This document shows, in pieces, positions 51,304-62,035 of a stretch of DNA of 64,000 nucleotides; position 1 is the first letter of the stretch, and the number at the start of each line of letters is the position of its first letter. The stretch spans positions 1,302,001-1,366,000 of the forward strand of contig NZ_JACHOT010000001.1 in NCBI RefSeq assembly GCF_014200015.1, read 5' to 3'. The notes below the pieces were generated by a model. It searched no databases, had not been told where the DNA came from, and worked only from the letters and a program-made list of their open reading frames with translations. A program made the translations under genes and the position numbers. Origin of the DNA: Aminobacter niigataensis. Lineage in GTDB: Bacteria; Pseudomonadota; Alphaproteobacteria; Rhizobiales; Rhizobiaceae.

Positions 51304-53061
51304 CTAGCGCATTTCGGTCGGCGCATCCGCCCCGATCAACGCCAGGCCCGACGTCAAGACGTCCGAAACAGCCTGCACCAGCCCGAGTCTGGCATGGGTC
51401 AATTCTGGATCGTTAACCTTAACAAACCGTAAGTCGGGGTTGTCCGTGCCGCGATTCCAGTGTCCGTGGAAGGTGCTGGCGAGATCGTAGAGGTAGAATG
51501 CCAGCCTGTGCGGCTCCATCGACTGGGCAGCGGATTCGATCAGGCGCGGATACTCGGCAAGCTTCTTGACGAGCGCGATCTCGCCTTCGTCGGCAAGCCG
51601 TTCGACTGGGCCGATCAGGCCTGCACGTGCGAACTCTGCTACGCCGAGCTGTTCCTTCGCCTGCCGGAACACCGAATGGCAGCGCGCCGAAGCATACTGC
51701 ACATAGAACACCGGGTTGTCTTTCGACTGCTCGGTGACCTTGGCGAAATCGAAATCGAGCGGCGCATCGCTCTTGCGATAGAGCATCATGAAGCGGATTG
51801 CGTCGCGGCCGACTTCCTCGACCACTTCGCGCAAGGTGATGAACTCCCCTGCCCGCTTGGACATGCGCACTGGCTCGCCGTCGCGGAACAGCTTGACCAG
51901 CTGGCAGAGCAGCACGTCGAGCTTCACGGCACCGTCGGTAACCGCGCGCGCCAGCGCTTCCATGCGCTTGACGTAGCCGCCATGGTCGGCGCCGAGCACG
52001 AACACCAGTTCCTCGAAACCGCGATCGACCTTGTCCTTCAGGTAGGCGACGTCGGCGGCGAAATAGGTGAATGCACCGTCCGACTTGACCAGCGGCCGGT
52101 CCATGTCGTCGCCAACCTCGGTCGAGCGGAACAAGGTCTGCTCGCGGTCTTCCCAGTCATCCGGCTTCTCGCCCTTGGGCGGCGGCAGCTTGCCCTTGTA
52201 GATGTGGCCCTTCAGCGTCAGGTCGCTGATCGCCGAGCGGATCGCCTTGGCGTTGTCGGCGTGCAGCGTGCGCTCGGAGAAGAACACCTCGTGGCGGACG
52301 TTGAGCAGCGCCAGGTCTTCGCGGATCATCACCATCATGGCGTCGATGGTCCGGTCCTTGACGATGGCAAGCGCCTCGTCCTCGGGCTTCTGCAGGAGGT
52401 CGCGGCCAAACTCCTTGGCGAGGTCCTGGCCGACCGGCACGAGATAGTCGCCTGGGTAAAGCCCGGCCGGAATCTCGCCGATCTCGTCGCCCAATGCCTC
52501 GCGATAACGCAGCATCACCGAGCGACCGAGCACGTCGATCTGCACGCCGGCGTCGTTGATGTAGTATTCCTTGGTTACGTCATAGCCGGCAAAGCCGAGG
52601 ATGTTGGCAAGCGCATCACCGACCACCGCGCCGCGGCAGTGGCCGACATGCATCGGCCCGGTCGGATTGGCCGAAACGTATTCGACGTTGACCCGCTTGT
52701 TGTTGCCGAAGCCCGAGCGGCCGTATTCGGCGCCGCGCGACAGCAGATCGGCCAGATGCTTGTGCCAGAACGCGTCCTTGAGCTTGAGGTTGACGAAACC
52801 CGGGCCGGCAACCTCGGCATTGACCACATCGGCGTCCTTGGCGAGTTCGGCGACCAACCGCTCGGCCAGCGCGCGCGGGTTCTGGCCCGTCGGCTTGGCC
52901 AGAACCATCGCCGCATTGGTCGCCAGATCGCCATGGGTGGCGTCGCGCGGCGGCTCGACGGCGATGCGCGTCAGATCGAGCGCGCCGCCATCTTTGGGAG
53001 TCAATTCAAGCGCTTCGACGGCTTTGGTGATCCGCTCGCTGAAATCGGCGAAAATATTCAT
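51304..53061 (-). CDS. argS: Arginyl-tRNA synthetase
   Basis: 585 residues from the ATG at 53061 ([15 protein letters not shown]); a longer frame reaching 53148 has no support. [25 protein letters not shown] near residue 130 holds the HIGH-type motif (HVGH). The DALR anticodon domain starts near 460 and ends in [12 protein letters not shown]. It charges tRNA-Arg. Same direction as dgt, 61 bases apart. Confidence 0.96.
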   Translation of the reverse strand: MNIFADFSERITKAVEALELTPKDGGALDLTRIAVEPPRDATHGDLATNAAMVLAKPTGQNPRALAERLVAELAKDADVVNAEVAGPGFVNLKLKDAFWHKHLADLLSRGAEYGRSGFGNNKRVNVEYVSANPTGPMHVGHCRGAVVGDALANILGFAGYDVTKEYYINDAGVQIDVLGRSVMLRYREALGDEIGEIPAGLYPGDYLVPVGQDLAKEFGRDLLQKPEDEALAIVKDRTIDAMMVMIREDLALLNVRHEVFFSERTLHADNAKAIRSAISDLTLKGHIYKGKLPPPKGEKPDDWEDREQTLFRSTEVGDDMDRPLVKSDGAFTYFAADVAYLKDKVDRGFEELVFVLGADHGGYVKRMEALARAVTDGAVKLDVLLCQLVKLFRDGEPVRMSKRAGEFITLREVVEEVGRDAIRFMMLYRKSDAPLDFDFAKVTEQSKDNPVFYVQYASARCHSVFRQAKEQLGVAEFARAGLIGPVERLADEGEIALVKKLAEYPRLIESAAQSMEPHRLAFYLYDLASTFHGHWNRGTDNPDLRFVKVNDPELTHARLGLVQAVSDVLTSGLALIGADAPTEMR

Positions 53062-53122
53062 GTGCTCGGCTCTGGGTGGCATTGCGTGGCAACCGGCAAA
53101 ATAGCCGGAAATTGCGCCCGGC

Positions 53123-54343
53123 CTAAACCAAATCGGGCGTATGGTCAAACAAACGCCGGTGTTCCTTGACCGCGTAGGTGTCAGTCATGCCGGCCAGGAA
53201 ATCGGCGACAGCGCGGGCCTTGATGCGGTCCTCGGCCCGGTCGAGCCCCTCACGCCAGCCCTCCGGCATGGCACGCGGATCGGCGTAGTAGGCGTCAAAC
53301 AGCTCCTTGACGATCCGGTCGGCATTGGCCCGCACCCGCATCACCTCCGAATGCCGGTACATGTAGCGGTAGAGAAAGGCCTTGAGCTCCTTCTCGGACG
53401 CCGCCATCTCGTCGGAAAAGGTCACCATCGCCGCGCCGGCTGACCTGACCTCGTCGGCGCTTTGCGGTGCCACAAGCGTGATCTTTGCGGAAGCTGTCGA
53501 AATGACGTCCTCGACAAACATGGTGATCTGGCGGCGCATCAGTTCGTGGCCGGTGCGCACCGCATCGAGTGCAGGATAGCGCTCGCGCACACCGCGCAGG
53601 ATCGAAGCCGGCAGGCCCACCTCGTCGAGCATGTCGAGCGTCAACAAGCCCGCACGCAGGCCATCGTCGATGTCATGGGTGTTGTAGGCGATGTCGTCGG
53701 CGATCGCCGCGCATTGCGCTTCGAGGCTGGCGAAGCGGTCGAGTTCGAGGTCGTGCAACTCGGAATAGTCGCGGATCGCTTGAGGCACCGGCCCTTTCAG
53801 GCCCTTGCCGGTGGCGTCGGTCAGCGGACCGTTGTGCTTGACCAGCCCCTCCAGCGTCTCCCAGGTCAGGTTGAGCCCGTCGAACTCGGCATAGCGGCTC
53901 TCGAGCCGCGTCACCACGCGCAGCGACTGGGCGTTGTGATCGAAGCCGCCCCAGGTCGCCATCTTCTCGTTCAGCGCGTCCTCGCCGGTGTGGCCGAATG
54001 GCGTATGCCCGAAATCATGGACCAGGGCGATCGCCTCGGCGAGATCCTCGTCGCAGCGCAGGGCACGAGCCAAAGCGCGGGCGATCTGCGCCACTTCGAT
54101 CGTGTGGGTCAGCCGGGTGCGGTAATGATCGCCCTCATGGGCGACGAACACTTGTGTCTTGTGCTTGAGGCGGCGGAAGGCGGTCGAGTGGATGATACGG
54201 TCGCGGTCACGCTGGAACGGCGTGCGCGTCGGGCTCTCGACCTCGTCGAACAGGCGTCCGCGCGAACGCGCGGGATCGCAGGCATAGGCCGCGCGCGGCC
54301 GGTAGCCGAAGCCGATATCGCCAAGTTGCCGCTCGCCTGCCAT
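53123..54343 (-). CDS. dgt: Deoxyguanosinetriphosphate triphosphohydrolase-like protein
   Basis: 406 residues from the ATG at 54343 (ggggag upstream) rather than the in-frame ATG at 54388. [27 protein letters not shown] and [20 protein letters not shown] give the HD-domain ligands of dGTPases. [16 protein letters not shown] is also conserved. It removes triphosphate from dNTPs. It is divergent from erpA, sharing a short control region. Confidence 0.92.
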   Translation of the reverse strand: MAGERQLGDIGFGYRPRAAYACDPARSRGRLFDEVESPTRTPFQRDRDRIIHSTAFRRLKHKTQVFVAHEGDHYRTRLTHTIEVAQIARALARALRCDEDLAEAIALVHDFGHTPFGHTGEDALNEKMATWGGFDHNAQSLRVVTRLESRYAEFDGLNLTWETLEGLVKHNGPLTDATGKGLKGPVPQAIRDYSELHDLELDRFASLEAQCAAIADDIAYNTHDIDDGLRAGLLTLDMLDEVGLPASILRGVRERYPALDAVRTGHELMRRQITMFVEDVISTASAKITLVAPQSADEVRSAGAAMVTFSDEMAASEKELKAFLYRYMYRHSEVMRVRANADRIVKELFDAYYADPRAMPEGWREGLDRAEDRIKARAVADFLAGMTDTYAVKEHRRLFDHTPDLV

Positions 54344-54414
54344 ACTCCCCACCTGTTGACTTGCCCCAGGTGGCTTCATACCTATCATAAGAAACCGAAA
54401 GCAAGGTGACGCCG

Positions 54415-54762
54415 ATGGGCGCTGATGCCAAGACTGCCATGAAGGTCGACATGACCGAAGCCGCTGCGAAGCGGATTGCCAAGATCGTCGCCAGCGATCC
54501 GGGCAAGATCGCGCTGCGCATCTCGGTCGAAGGTGGCGGCTGCTCCGGCTTTTCCTACAAGTTCGATCTCGTCGACGGCCGCAACGACGACGACGTCGCC
54601 ATCGAACGCGATGGCGCGACGCTGCTCGTCGACGACCTGTCGCTGGTCTATATGGGCGGCTCGGTGGTCGACTTTGTCGACGACCTGATGGGCCAGTCGT
54701 TCCAGATCAAGAATCCCAACGCGGTCGCCGGCTGCGGCTGCGGCACCAGCTTCTCCATCTAG
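54415..54762 (+). CDS. erpA: Iron-sulfur cluster insertion protein (ErpA/IscA type)
   Basis: 115 residues; the ATG at 54415 is preferred over a GTG at 54406. [17 protein letters not shown] and [16 protein letters not shown] supply the three Cys of A-type carriers. It carries Fe-S clusters to apo-proteins. It stands alone rather than in a suf or isc cluster, which suits ErpA. The VOC gene follows after two bases. Confidence 0.92.
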   Translation: MGADAKTAMKVDMTEAAAKRIAKIVASDPGKIALRISVEGGGCSGFSYKFDLVDGRNDDDVAIERDGATLLVDDLSLVYMGGSVVDFVDDLMGQSFQIKNPNAVAGCGCGTSFSI

Positions 54763-54764
54763 CC

Positions 54765-55145
54765 ATGCGCCGGGTCGGAGCGCTCCGCCAGGTTGCGCTC
54801 TCCGCCGGCCGCGACATCGACGACACGCTCGGCTTCTGGCTCGACGTTTTCGGCCTGCCCGTGCATGCCCGCTACGACCCGCCCGGCATCGCCTTCATCA
54901 TCGCCGGCAACGTCAGGCTGTTCTTCACCGGTGGCGTGCCGCAGGCAACTGTCTATCTCGACATCGCCGACTTGGACTCCTTCTACGAAACCGCATCCGA
55001 CAACGGCGTCGCCTTCACCACGGCGCCGACGCTGGTCCATCGCGATGCCGCGGGCGAATTTGGCCCGGCCGGCGAGTGCGAATGGATGGCTTTCCTGAAG
55101 GACCCAGCCGGCAATACGATTGGACTGGTGGAAAGGCGGACGTAA
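54765..55145 (+). CDS. VOC-superfamily protein
   Basis: 126 residues. Paired beta-alpha-beta modules (LGFWLDVFGLPVHARYDPPGIAFIIAGNVRLFF; ATVYLDIADLDSFYETASDNGV...WMAFLKDPAGNTIGLVE) match glyoxalase/bleomycin-resistance folds. FLKDPAGNTIGLVE is the family ending with the metal Glu. The substrate is unknown. Probably transcribed with erpA. Confidence 0.8.
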   Translation: MRRVGALRQVALSAGRDIDDTLGFWLDVFGLPVHARYDPPGIAFIIAGNVRLFFTGGVPQATVYLDIADLDSFYETASDNGVAFTTAPTLVHRDAAGEFGPAGECEWMAFLKDPAGNTIGLVERRT

Positions 55146-55216
55146 ACAACCAAAAATTGACCGTTGCTTGCTAGTATCTTCGAGCTTCGCGGAAGCATTG
55201 ATCGGAGACCTGGTAG

Positions 55217-56407
55217 ATGGCCTTGTTCACATTTGGCAAACGCAAGCAACCGCCTTCGGGCAATCCGCCGATGCCAGTCATCTTGCCGGCCTCTGCTTTT
55301 GAACAGTCCAAATATCGCGACGACGACATCGTTCAAGCGGTCGTCAACTACGTCAACAGCCTTTTCGACCATGGCCTGTACCATCGCCACGAACTGCCCC
55401 ACGTCGCTTTGCAGGCCTACCACGCAGATTTCTATCTGGCCCAGGTCAACAATGGCGGGCACAGCCAGTTCATTCACAACAGCGGCCGGAAAGCACCGCA
55501 CATCTTCGCCGACGCGCTTTCGGGGCTGCTTGCGATGGGCGCGACCATACAGGCAGCACTGCTGCAGGAGATGATTGACTGGTTCGAGGCCAACCCGGCT
55601 GCTGCTAGCGCGCAGACCGGATTTTCCGGCGGCCGCGCACCCGCCTTGGACAAGCTCGACGACCGGCTTTACGCCGCCGAGAAAGCAGACCCGATCTCCC
55701 GGCGCGCTGCCGAGTGGGTTTCGCGATGGCCCGAATTGCGAAAGGTCGACGACGGATTCTATGAAGCCGAGATGCAAGCTCTCATCCTTGCCAACCCAAG
55801 GCGAGACAAACGCCTTTCTGCCGCCCGTATCGCGCGCTTCCACCACTCGGTGACGGATCCGCTGCACGCAGCCGTGGCGCTTGCTGCGGCAGCCGTCGGG
55901 ACGCCGGAGGCGCTGACCGGGATTCGTGGCGGATACCTAACAGATATCCATGGCAGACAAGAGAAAGCCTGGGTCGTCGACACCGATGGCGGCATGCGCT
56001 TTGCCGTGGTGGACGACGCTGGAGCGCGGCTCTACGAATACGTGGAGGGACATGGCGACCCGCTCGGAAACTATCGGCCGCCCGCTGCCGGCGCGTTGCT
56101 GGGAACCGTGCAAGGCCCTGCTGTCGAGGCTGTGATCCGATATGCGACGAGGATGCCGGTAGCCGCCGCGGGTGACCTTCTGCTGCGGCGTGCCCGGCCT
56201 CTTGTCGACGATGCGGTCATGTCTGTGCAGGGCGCGACAGCCGACATTCCAAATCCGGTCTTCTGGATCGTCATCGCCGAGGAGAGTTTTGCTCTCGTCG
56301 AGTCGCCGCGGGGATTCGTCCTTGCCGGCAGCGCCAGTGGCGAAAGGTACGGCCCGCTGCCGCTGCGTGAAGCCGCAAGCCATGCCGAGGCGTTGCAGGA
56401 GCGCTGA
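55217..56407 (+). CDS. DUF4375-domain protein
   Basis: 396 residues. LAQVNNGGHSQFIHNSG near residue 75 is the signature of DUF4375 (DMP19-like). The C-terminal 200 residues form an unassigned, beta-rich region (AWVVDTDGGMRFAVVDDAGARLYEYVEGHG). The function of DUF4375 in bacteria is not settled. It is separated from the convergent permease by two strong hairpins. Confidence 0.7.
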   Translation: MALFTFGKRKQPPSGNPPMPVILPASAFEQSKYRDDDIVQAVVNYVNSLFDHGLYHRHELPHVALQAYHADFYLAQVNNGGHSQFIHNSGRKAPHIFADALSGLLAMGATIQAALLQEMIDWFEANPAAASAQTGFSGGRAPALDKLDDRLYAAEKADPISRRAAEWVSRWPELRKVDDGFYEAEMQALILANPRRDKRLSAARIARFHHSVTDPLHAAVALAAAAVGTPEALTGIRGGYLTDIHGRQEKAWVVDTDGGMRFAVVDDAGARLYEYVEGHGDPLGNYRPPAAGALLGTVQGPAVEAVIRYATRMPVAAAGDLLLRRARPLVDDAVMSVQGATADIPNPVFWIVIAEESFALVESPRGFVLAGSASGERYGPLPLREAASHAEALQER

Positions 56408-56411
56408 CCCG

Positions 56412-56476
56412 CTTGCCGCGGCCCGCGGCAAGACGGAAATGTCGGCGGGTCTGAGCTTGCACGATCAGACCCGCCG
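56412..56476. terminator. Two perfect hairpins between convergent genes
   Basis: CTTGCCGCG-GCC-CGCGGCAAG (56412-56432) and a 12-base stem CGGCGGGTCTGA..TCAGACCCGCCG (56443-56476) lie between the DUF4375 stop and the permease stop. Neither has a strong U-tract, so they are probably a bidirectional, partly factor-dependent stop. Confidence 0.5.
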
Positions 56477-56490
56477 CGATTGCCCTTGTG

Positions 56491-57975
56491 TTACGCCTCC
56501 GAAGCCATCGCCGCCTCGCGGATTTCGGCTTCATTTTCCTTGGTGCCGTTGAAGAAGGCGTTGAGCACCACCGCCGAAACCGAGGCGAGCAGGATGCCCG
56601 ACTCGATCAGCGGGTGGATGCCATGCGGCATCCACATCTTGAAGTCGGGCGCCACCAGCGGGATCATGCCGAAGCCGACAGAGACGGCCACCACGAACAG
56701 GTTGTTGCGGTTGGTCTTGAAGTCGACATTGGCAAGGATGCGGATACCCGTCGCCGCCACCATGCCGAACATCACCAGCCCAGCCCCGCCGAGCACGAAG
56801 GTCGGCAGCGCCTCGACCAGGGCGCCCATCTTCGGCACCAGGCCGAGGATGATCAGGATCACGCCGCCGGCCACGCAGACGAAGCGGCTCTTGACGCCGG
56901 TAACGCCGACAAGACCGACATTCTGCGAGAAGCTCGTATACGGGAACGTGTTGAACAGGCCGCCGATGATGGTGCCGAGACCGTCGGTACGCAGGCCGGC
57001 CGAGAGCATCGGCTGGGTCACCTTCTTGCCGGTCATGTCGCCAAGCGCGAGGAACATGCCGGTCGATTCGATCATCACCACGATCATCACCAGCACCATG
57101 GTGATGATCAGGATCGGCTCGAAGATCGGCATGCCGAAGCGCAGCGGCGTGACCAACTCGAACCAGCCGGCGGACGCCACCTTGTCGAAACTCATCATGC
57201 CGAGCGCCGCCGTGATGACGCCGCCGATGACGATGCCGAGCAGCACGGCGATGTTGGCCATGAAGCCCTTGCCGAACCTGGCGATCGCCAGGATCGACAA
57301 AAGGACAACTGCCGAGATGCCGACATTGGTCAGCGGCGCATAGGCCGGGTTAGACACCGACGCTGCAAGCCCGAGCTTTTCGGGCAGCGGCGGAATGGTC
57401 GAGCCGGTGGCGGCGGCCATCTCGGTCACCGTCTTCAGCCATTCGGCATGTTCGGGCGACACCAGCTTTGGTGCGGTCGGGCCGAACGGATTGCCGAAGA
57501 TCCAGTTGATGCCGATGCGCATCAGCGATGCGCCGATCACCACGATGATCGTGCCGGTCACGACAGGCGGAAAGAAGCGCAGCATGCGGCTGACAAGCGG
57601 TGCAATGAGAAGTGCGACAATACCGGCGCCAATGATCGCGCCGAAAATCATGCGGGCACCATCGGGCCCCTGGTTGGCGTTGGCCATGGCAACCATCGGG
57701 CCGACGGCGGCAAAGGTGACGCCCATCATGACCGGCAGCTTGATGCCGAACCACTGGGTCGCGCCGAAGGACTGGATAATGGTGACGACGCCGCAGACGA
57801 ACAGATCGGCCGAGATCAGGAAGGCGACCTGCTCCGGGTCGAGCTTGAGTGCACGCCCGATGATGAGCGGGACTGCGATTGCACCGGCATACATGACCAG
57901 CACATGCTGGATGCCAAGCGCGGTTAGACGAGGCGCCGGTAGCACCTCGTCCACAGGATGCGGACTGTTGGACAT
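56491..57975 (-). CDS. NCS2-family nucleobase permease (uracil/xanthine type)
   Basis: 494 residues with about 14 membrane segments. GIQHVLVMYAGAIAVPLIIG opens it; QSFGATQWFGIKLPVMMGVTFAAVGPM and SQNVGLVGVTGVKSRFVCVAGG are the NCS2 signature stretches that bind the purine or pyrimidine. It imports a nucleobase with protons. The sequence resembles xanthine/uric-acid carriers, but specificity cannot be read from motifs alone. No purine catabolic genes nearby. Confidence 0.85.
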   Translation of the reverse strand: MSNSPHPVDEVLPAPRLTALGIQHVLVMYAGAIAVPLIIGRALKLDPEQVAFLISADLFVCGVVTIIQSFGATQWFGIKLPVMMGVTFAAVGPMVAMANANQGPDGARMIFGAIIGAGIVALLIAPLVSRMLRFFPPVVTGTIIVVIGASLMRIGINWIFGNPFGPTAPKLVSPEHAEWLKTVTEMAAATGSTIPPLPEKLGLAASVSNPAYAPLTNVGISAVVLLSILAIARFGKGFMANIAVLLGIVIGGVITAALGMMSFDKVASAGWFELVTPLRFGMPIFEPILIITMVLVMIVVMIESTGMFLALGDMTGKKVTQPMLSAGLRTDGLGTIIGGLFNTFPYTSFSQNVGLVGVTGVKSRFVCVAGGVILIILGLVPKMGALVEALPTFVLGGAGLVMFGMVAATGIRILANVDFKTNRNNLFVVAVSVGFGMIPLVAPDFKMWMPHGIHPLIESGILLASVSAVVLNAFFNGTKENEAEIREAAMASEA

Positions 57976-58113
57976 GGCATTTGTTCCCCTTTTGCCAGCC
58001 GGTCCGAAGAATGCCGAAGAGGACCGGTTCCCTTCTCCCGAGGGATGGTGCAGGATCGTCTGTATCGAGCCATTCGGCTATCAAGATTTATTTGAAATAA
58101 TCGCGTGAAATTC

Positions 58114-58905
58114 ATGAAGATCGTGACCTGGAATATCAACGGCGTCAGAGCCCGCATCGACAACCTGCTGCATTGGCTCAAGGAAAGCGCACCCGACATC
58201 GTCTGCCTCCAGGAAATAAAGACTGTCGACGAGGGATTTCCCCGCTTCGAGATCGAGGCACTCGGCTATAACGTCGAAACACATGGCCAGAAGGGCTTCA
58301 ATGGCGTCGCTATACTTTCGAAGCTGCCGTTCGACGAAGTCAATCGCGGCCTGCCGGGAGATGATTCCGACGAGCAGGCGCGCTTCATCGAGGGTGTGTT
58401 CTCGACCGACAAGGGCGCCTTGCGCGTGGTTTCGCTCTATCTGCCCAACGGCAATCCCGTCGGCACCGAAAAATTCCCCTACAAGCTGTCATGGATGGCA
58501 AGGCTGGAGCGCTGGGCGGCCGAGCGGCTGGCGCTCGAAGAGGCGCTGGTGCTTGCCGGCGACTACAACGTCATTCCCGAGGCGATCGACGCCCGCAACA
58601 TCGAGCTGTGGCTGGGCGACGCGCTGTATCAGCCCGAGACGCGGCAGGCCTTCCGGCGGCTCGAAAACCTCGGCTTCACCGAGGCGGTGCGCTCGGTCAC
58701 CGACCAGCCCGACGTCTATACCTTCTGGGATTACCAGGCCGGCGCCTGGCAGAAGAACAACGGCATCCGCATCGACCACCTGCTGTTGTCGCCGGAGGCA
58801 GCCAACCGCTTCACTTCCGCGTCGATCGAAAAGCATGTGCGTGCGTGGGAAAAGCCGTCGGACCACGTGCCGGTGGCGATCGACCTCAATCTCGTAGCCG
58901 CCTGA
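58114..58905 (+). CDS. xth: Exodeoxyribonuclease III
   Basis: 263 residues from the ATG at 58114; a GTG nine bases upstream is possible. MKIVTWNINGVRAR and CLQEIKTVDEGFP carry the N7 and E34 ligands. LAGDYNVIPEAID and the C-terminal SDHVPVAIDL provide the catalytic Asp and His. It is an apurinic endonuclease and 3'-5' exonuclease in base-excision repair. Divergent from the permease. Confidence 0.95.
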   Translation: MKIVTWNINGVRARIDNLLHWLKESAPDIVCLQEIKTVDEGFPRFEIEALGYNVETHGQKGFNGVAILSKLPFDEVNRGLPGDDSDEQARFIEGVFSTDKGALRVVSLYLPNGNPVGTEKFPYKLSWMARLERWAAERLALEEALVLAGDYNVIPEAIDARNIELWLGDALYQPETRQAFRRLENLGFTEAVRSVTDQPDVYTFWDYQAGAWQKNNGIRIDHLLLSPEAANRFTSASIEKHVRAWEKPSDHVPVAIDLNLVAA

Positions 58906-59022
58906 GGCAAGCCCGCCAGAGACGGCAGGTGTTCGGCAGCGGGAGCATCGTCAGTTCAATGCTGGGAGACGAAACGTGGGAGGCCTGGCTTTCCACGTGC
59001 TCGGCGCGCCTGGCAGCTAGGC

Positions 59023-59841
59023 CTACTGGTTGCCCTTGGTCAGGATGTCTTCGGCCAGCGAAATCGCGGTGCGGCGGTCGGATTCGTCGGCGAGCGCGAA
59101 AGCCTCTTCCTGCATGCCCCTGATCCAGGGCTGGTCGGCAGGCTGGGCGCGCTCGAGGGCTGCGGTCATCATGGCGAGGCCGCGGACCACCTTGCCGCTT
59201 TCGAAGAGCAGATTGCCGAGCGTCGCCTGAGCACCCGCATGGCCCTTCTCAGCGGCAAGCTGCAGCCAGCGGCCGGCCTGCCTGACGCTGGCCTTCACGC
59301 CGCCGTCGCCCTTGAGGAACATCTTGCCCATTTCGAACTGGGCATTGGGATTGCGGTAGTTGGCCGCGGCGCGCATGTAGTATTCCTGCGCTGCGACCGG
59401 ATTGGCCGACACCGGGCTGCCGGGGATGCCATGCTTCATGTAGCCGCCGAGCGCCACCAGCGCGTCGGAGACATAGCTCTCCTCGGGCGAGCCAGGCTCG
59501 ACGTCCTGCTCGGCGATCTCACTGAAGAACTTAAAGGCTTCGTAGTCGTTCTGGGCCACGCCATCGCCTTCGGCATACATGCGGGCAAGCTTCCAGGTGG
59601 CGCCGATCTGGCCGTTTTCGGCAGCGTAGCGATAGGCCTCGACAGCCTGGTCCTTGTGGCCGCTCTTGTAGGCGGAGAAACCGAACTGGAACACCGCCCA
59701 CGGGCTCGACTCCGGCTTCACGCCGGTCTTGTCGTCGAAGACCTTGTCGTCGAACGCCTGCGCCTCGCCGGCGGCGCCCAACAGGGAAGCCGCGACAAGC
59801 GCAGAATAGGCTGATGCTCTTACCAACTCAGATATGCGCAT
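59023..59841 (-). CDS. exoR: ExoR-type Sel1-repeat periplasmic regulator
   Basis: 272 residues from the ATG at 59841. A signal peptide (SAYSALVAASLLGAAGEAQA) is followed by Sel1/TPR repeats, with FGFSAYKSGHKDQAVEAYRYAAENGQ, ARMYAEGDGVAQNDYEAFKFFSEIAEQ and WLQLAAEKGHAGAQATLGNLLF clear. Length and sequence fit Sinorhizobium ExoR, which holds the sensor kinase ExoS inactive in the periplasm and so controls exopolysaccharide and motility. No exoS or chvI is in the window. Confidence 0.88.
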   Translation of the reverse strand: MRISELVRASAYSALVAASLLGAAGEAQAFDDKVFDDKTGVKPESSPWAVFQFGFSAYKSGHKDQAVEAYRYAAENGQIGATWKLARMYAEGDGVAQNDYEAFKFFSEIAEQDVEPGSPEESYVSDALVALGGYMKHGIPGSPVSANPVAAQEYYMRAAANYRNPNAQFEMGKMFLKGDGGVKASVRQAGRWLQLAAEKGHAGAQATLGNLLFESGKVVRGLAMMTAALERAQPADQPWIRGMQEEAFALADESDRRTAISLAEDILTKGNQ

Positions 59842-60506
59842 AGCAGTGCGTTTCTTCCGCCCACCTGGGTGGGTGACCGTGCCATTGCTGCCCGACGGGG
59901 CGGTTTCGGCACAATTCGAGATCGTTCCCGACCGCTGAGCAGTCGGGCACGGCTTCCATTCTTTCGCCCTCTCCGCGAGTTCGACACCGGACTGCGTCAT
60001 GCCGATCCGTTCGGCCGGGCGCGCCATGTCCTGAACATCGATAACGTGAAGATGCGCGCTGTTTTCGACTAAAGTACGGCCAAATCCCTGCAAGCAACCG
60101 CGATCGCGCACATGCTGTGCAGGCTTGGTCCGGGCGCCGACGACATCAAGACTACTTCCACGCACGGCGCGAAATCTCGCGGGCAAAGAACAGGCAGGCG
60201 CATGCGCCGACGCTGCCGTCGTCTGACGGCTGGGCAGCTTGGCCTTGAAGATCGCCTTGGCGTTCATTCCTGTTCCTGCCGCAGAATTGCGGCCCCTTGC
60301 ACATGTCGTCCGATGTCCCGTCACGGGCATCCCGGGTTCTGGTCCGAAGACCTATCCGGGGTGCGCCGGGTTTATGGCGGGAAATGGGCAATTGCCCCGC
60401 TTGGTTTCTTAGCCGAAAGCTTGATGCAAAAGTGTTGCCGAATCGTCACAACTGTTGCCGACTTGCCGCGCCATGGTTTCCGAAACGCAAACGGACAAAG
60501 GACAAC
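59842..60506. other. Long intergenic region upstream of exoR
   Basis: About 665 bases between exoR and the terminator of the porin gene hold no credible coding sequence; all frames have Arg/Ser/Pro-rich shadow composition and no ribosome sites. It is unusually long for this gene-dense chromosome. A leader transcript or small RNA is possible, but no structure I can name is seen. Confidence 0.5.
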
Positions 60507-60537
60507 AAAAAAAAGCCGGGCACGAGGCCCGGCTTTT
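60507..60537 (-). terminator. Terminator of the FadL-type porin gene
   Basis: On the minus strand AGCCGGGC / GCCCGGCT with a five-base loop is flanked by AAAA before and eight T residues after, a textbook intrinsic terminator 21 bases after the stop. Confidence 0.85.
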
Positions 60538-60557
60538 GGAGGTTTAGGAGGTGGTTG

Positions 60558-61670
60558 TTACCACTTAACGCTGTAGCCGCCGGAAAAGGCGAAGGCCCAA
60601 TCGTTACCGACAGCGCGGTTTGCAGGTCCATACTGAGTTTCTTCGCCCGCCGTGAGGTAACTCACGCCCGCGCCCGCGCGCAGTTCACCGCCAAACTTGT
60701 CTTTGAGCGAGATGCCAGTGCCGACGGTGTAGGTATCGGTGTGAAGATCCCAGCCAGTGCTGACGCCGCGATCCCAGGTAGCAAAGACGGTACCGGCTAT
60801 AGAGTCACTAAACGAGTGACCAATACCACCGGTGACGGTCCACCCGTCCTGCCAGTTATAGGTATCAACTCTGGTTGCCGCACCGGGGGGAGCAAGCTTG
60901 TTCAAAACAAGGACCAACCGCTCGTTGACCGACCAGTCGGTCCATTTGATGCTGCCGTAGGCCAGCCAACCCGGCGCTATGCCACTCTGAACCTTAAGCT
61001 CAACACTCTGGGGTAGTTCGGCGAAGCCCTGCGCAACCGGGCTTCCATTTGTGGTGCCTTCAGCCGCGACATTCGTGCTAGAGCGATACATCAATTGGGC
61101 ACGAAGCGCGATTTCAGGAATCTCATACGCAATTCCTGCACGCCAACCAAAATCCTGATCCTGCAAATCGACCGTTACGAACCCGTTCTGACCTACGAGA
61201 TTGTAGTCGACGCTTTCAATGAAAGCACCGCCCAGCACCGAAATGCGTCCCTTGCCAAGCTCATACTGGAACGCACAGGTCGCCCCGTACTCCATGACGG
61301 TGAAGTCTTCCTCGCGCTTGAACAGCGTTCCATTGCCTCCGAGGCCATACGTAACACCGCCACCATAGGGCATACTCACTGTGCCTGCGCATGAAAGCTC
61401 GTCGAATATCTTGAACTTCACCGCCGCCGAAGGAACAACGTATGTGTCGGAGTAATCATAACCCGTCCCATCCGGGGAGGTATTCACTGTAAACTTACGC
61501 TCCGGGCTAACCACCGTCATGCTCGTGCGCAGGTTGAAATTGCCCTGCTCATACAGAATATCAGTATCGGCCGTACCACGCGAAAAACCGCCCGCCTGAG
61601 CTGCGCCTGCCGCTACGATCGTCAGCGCCGTTGCCCCCAGCAGCGCTTTTGTGAGACGCGAAATGTTCAT
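60558..61670 (-). CDS. OmpP1/FadL-family outer membrane transporter
   Basis: 370 residues. A signal peptide (LLGATALTIVAAGAAQA) is followed by GGFSRGTADTDILYEQGNFNLRT, the FadL-like hatch start, many amphipathic strands, and a terminal aromatic strand (AFAFSGGYSVKW) typical of beta-barrels. It probably moves hydrophobic compounds across the outer membrane. The gene is less G+C-rich than the core around it. Monocistronic with its own strong terminator. Confidence 0.82.
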   Translation of the reverse strand: MNISRLTKALLGATALTIVAAGAAQAGGFSRGTADTDILYEQGNFNLRTSMTVVSPERKFTVNTSPDGTGYDYSDTYVVPSAAVKFKIFDELSCAGTVSMPYGGGVTYGLGGNGTLFKREEDFTVMEYGATCAFQYELGKGRISVLGGAFIESVDYNLVGQNGFVTVDLQDQDFGWRAGIAYEIPEIALRAQLMYRSSTNVAAEGTTNGSPVAQGFAELPQSVELKVQSGIAPGWLAYGSIKWTDWSVNERLVLVLNKLAPPGAATRVDTYNWQDGWTVTGGIGHSFSDSIAGTVFATWDRGVSTGWDLHTDTYTVGTGISLKDKFGGELRAGAGVSYLTAGEETQYGPANRAVGNDWAFAFSGGYSVKW

Positions 61671-61991
61671 TTGTGTCCTCTCCCGAATGCTCGCGATGAG
61701 AATTGACCGATTTCATTCTGATCACGCAACATTGATTTTTTGCAAACGCGGCAGCGCTACGGCCAAGCTCGGCCATCGCCGCTGACCTTCCGCTTACGCA
61801 AACGTCAATTTTGGTGATTTCGCTCTTCCACCGGAAAGATTTCCAGGAAAATCCGGAGAGCCCGATCCGGAAATCGGCGTTTTTGCGGGTATATCAGCGC
61901 CTTGTTACATTATGGCAACAATCAGGCGCAAAACGGTTACATCGACCACAATTTACGCTGCGGCACGCCTGTTCCGGCAGCCAAAGACGCC

Positions 61992-62018
61992 CCTGCCGCA
62001 GCGTCATTCCGCGGCAGG
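61992..62018 (-). terminator. Possible terminator after valS
   Basis: CCTGCCGC...GCGGCAGG is a perfect 8-base stem with an 11-base loop, about 18 bases after the valS stop. There is no strong U-tract. Confidence 0.4.
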
Positions 62019-62035
62019 ATTTCAGCCTCGAATCG

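Noticed and set aside
59842-60330. N-terminal extension of exoR
   Set aside because: Would place 163 non-conserved residues before a clear signal peptide.
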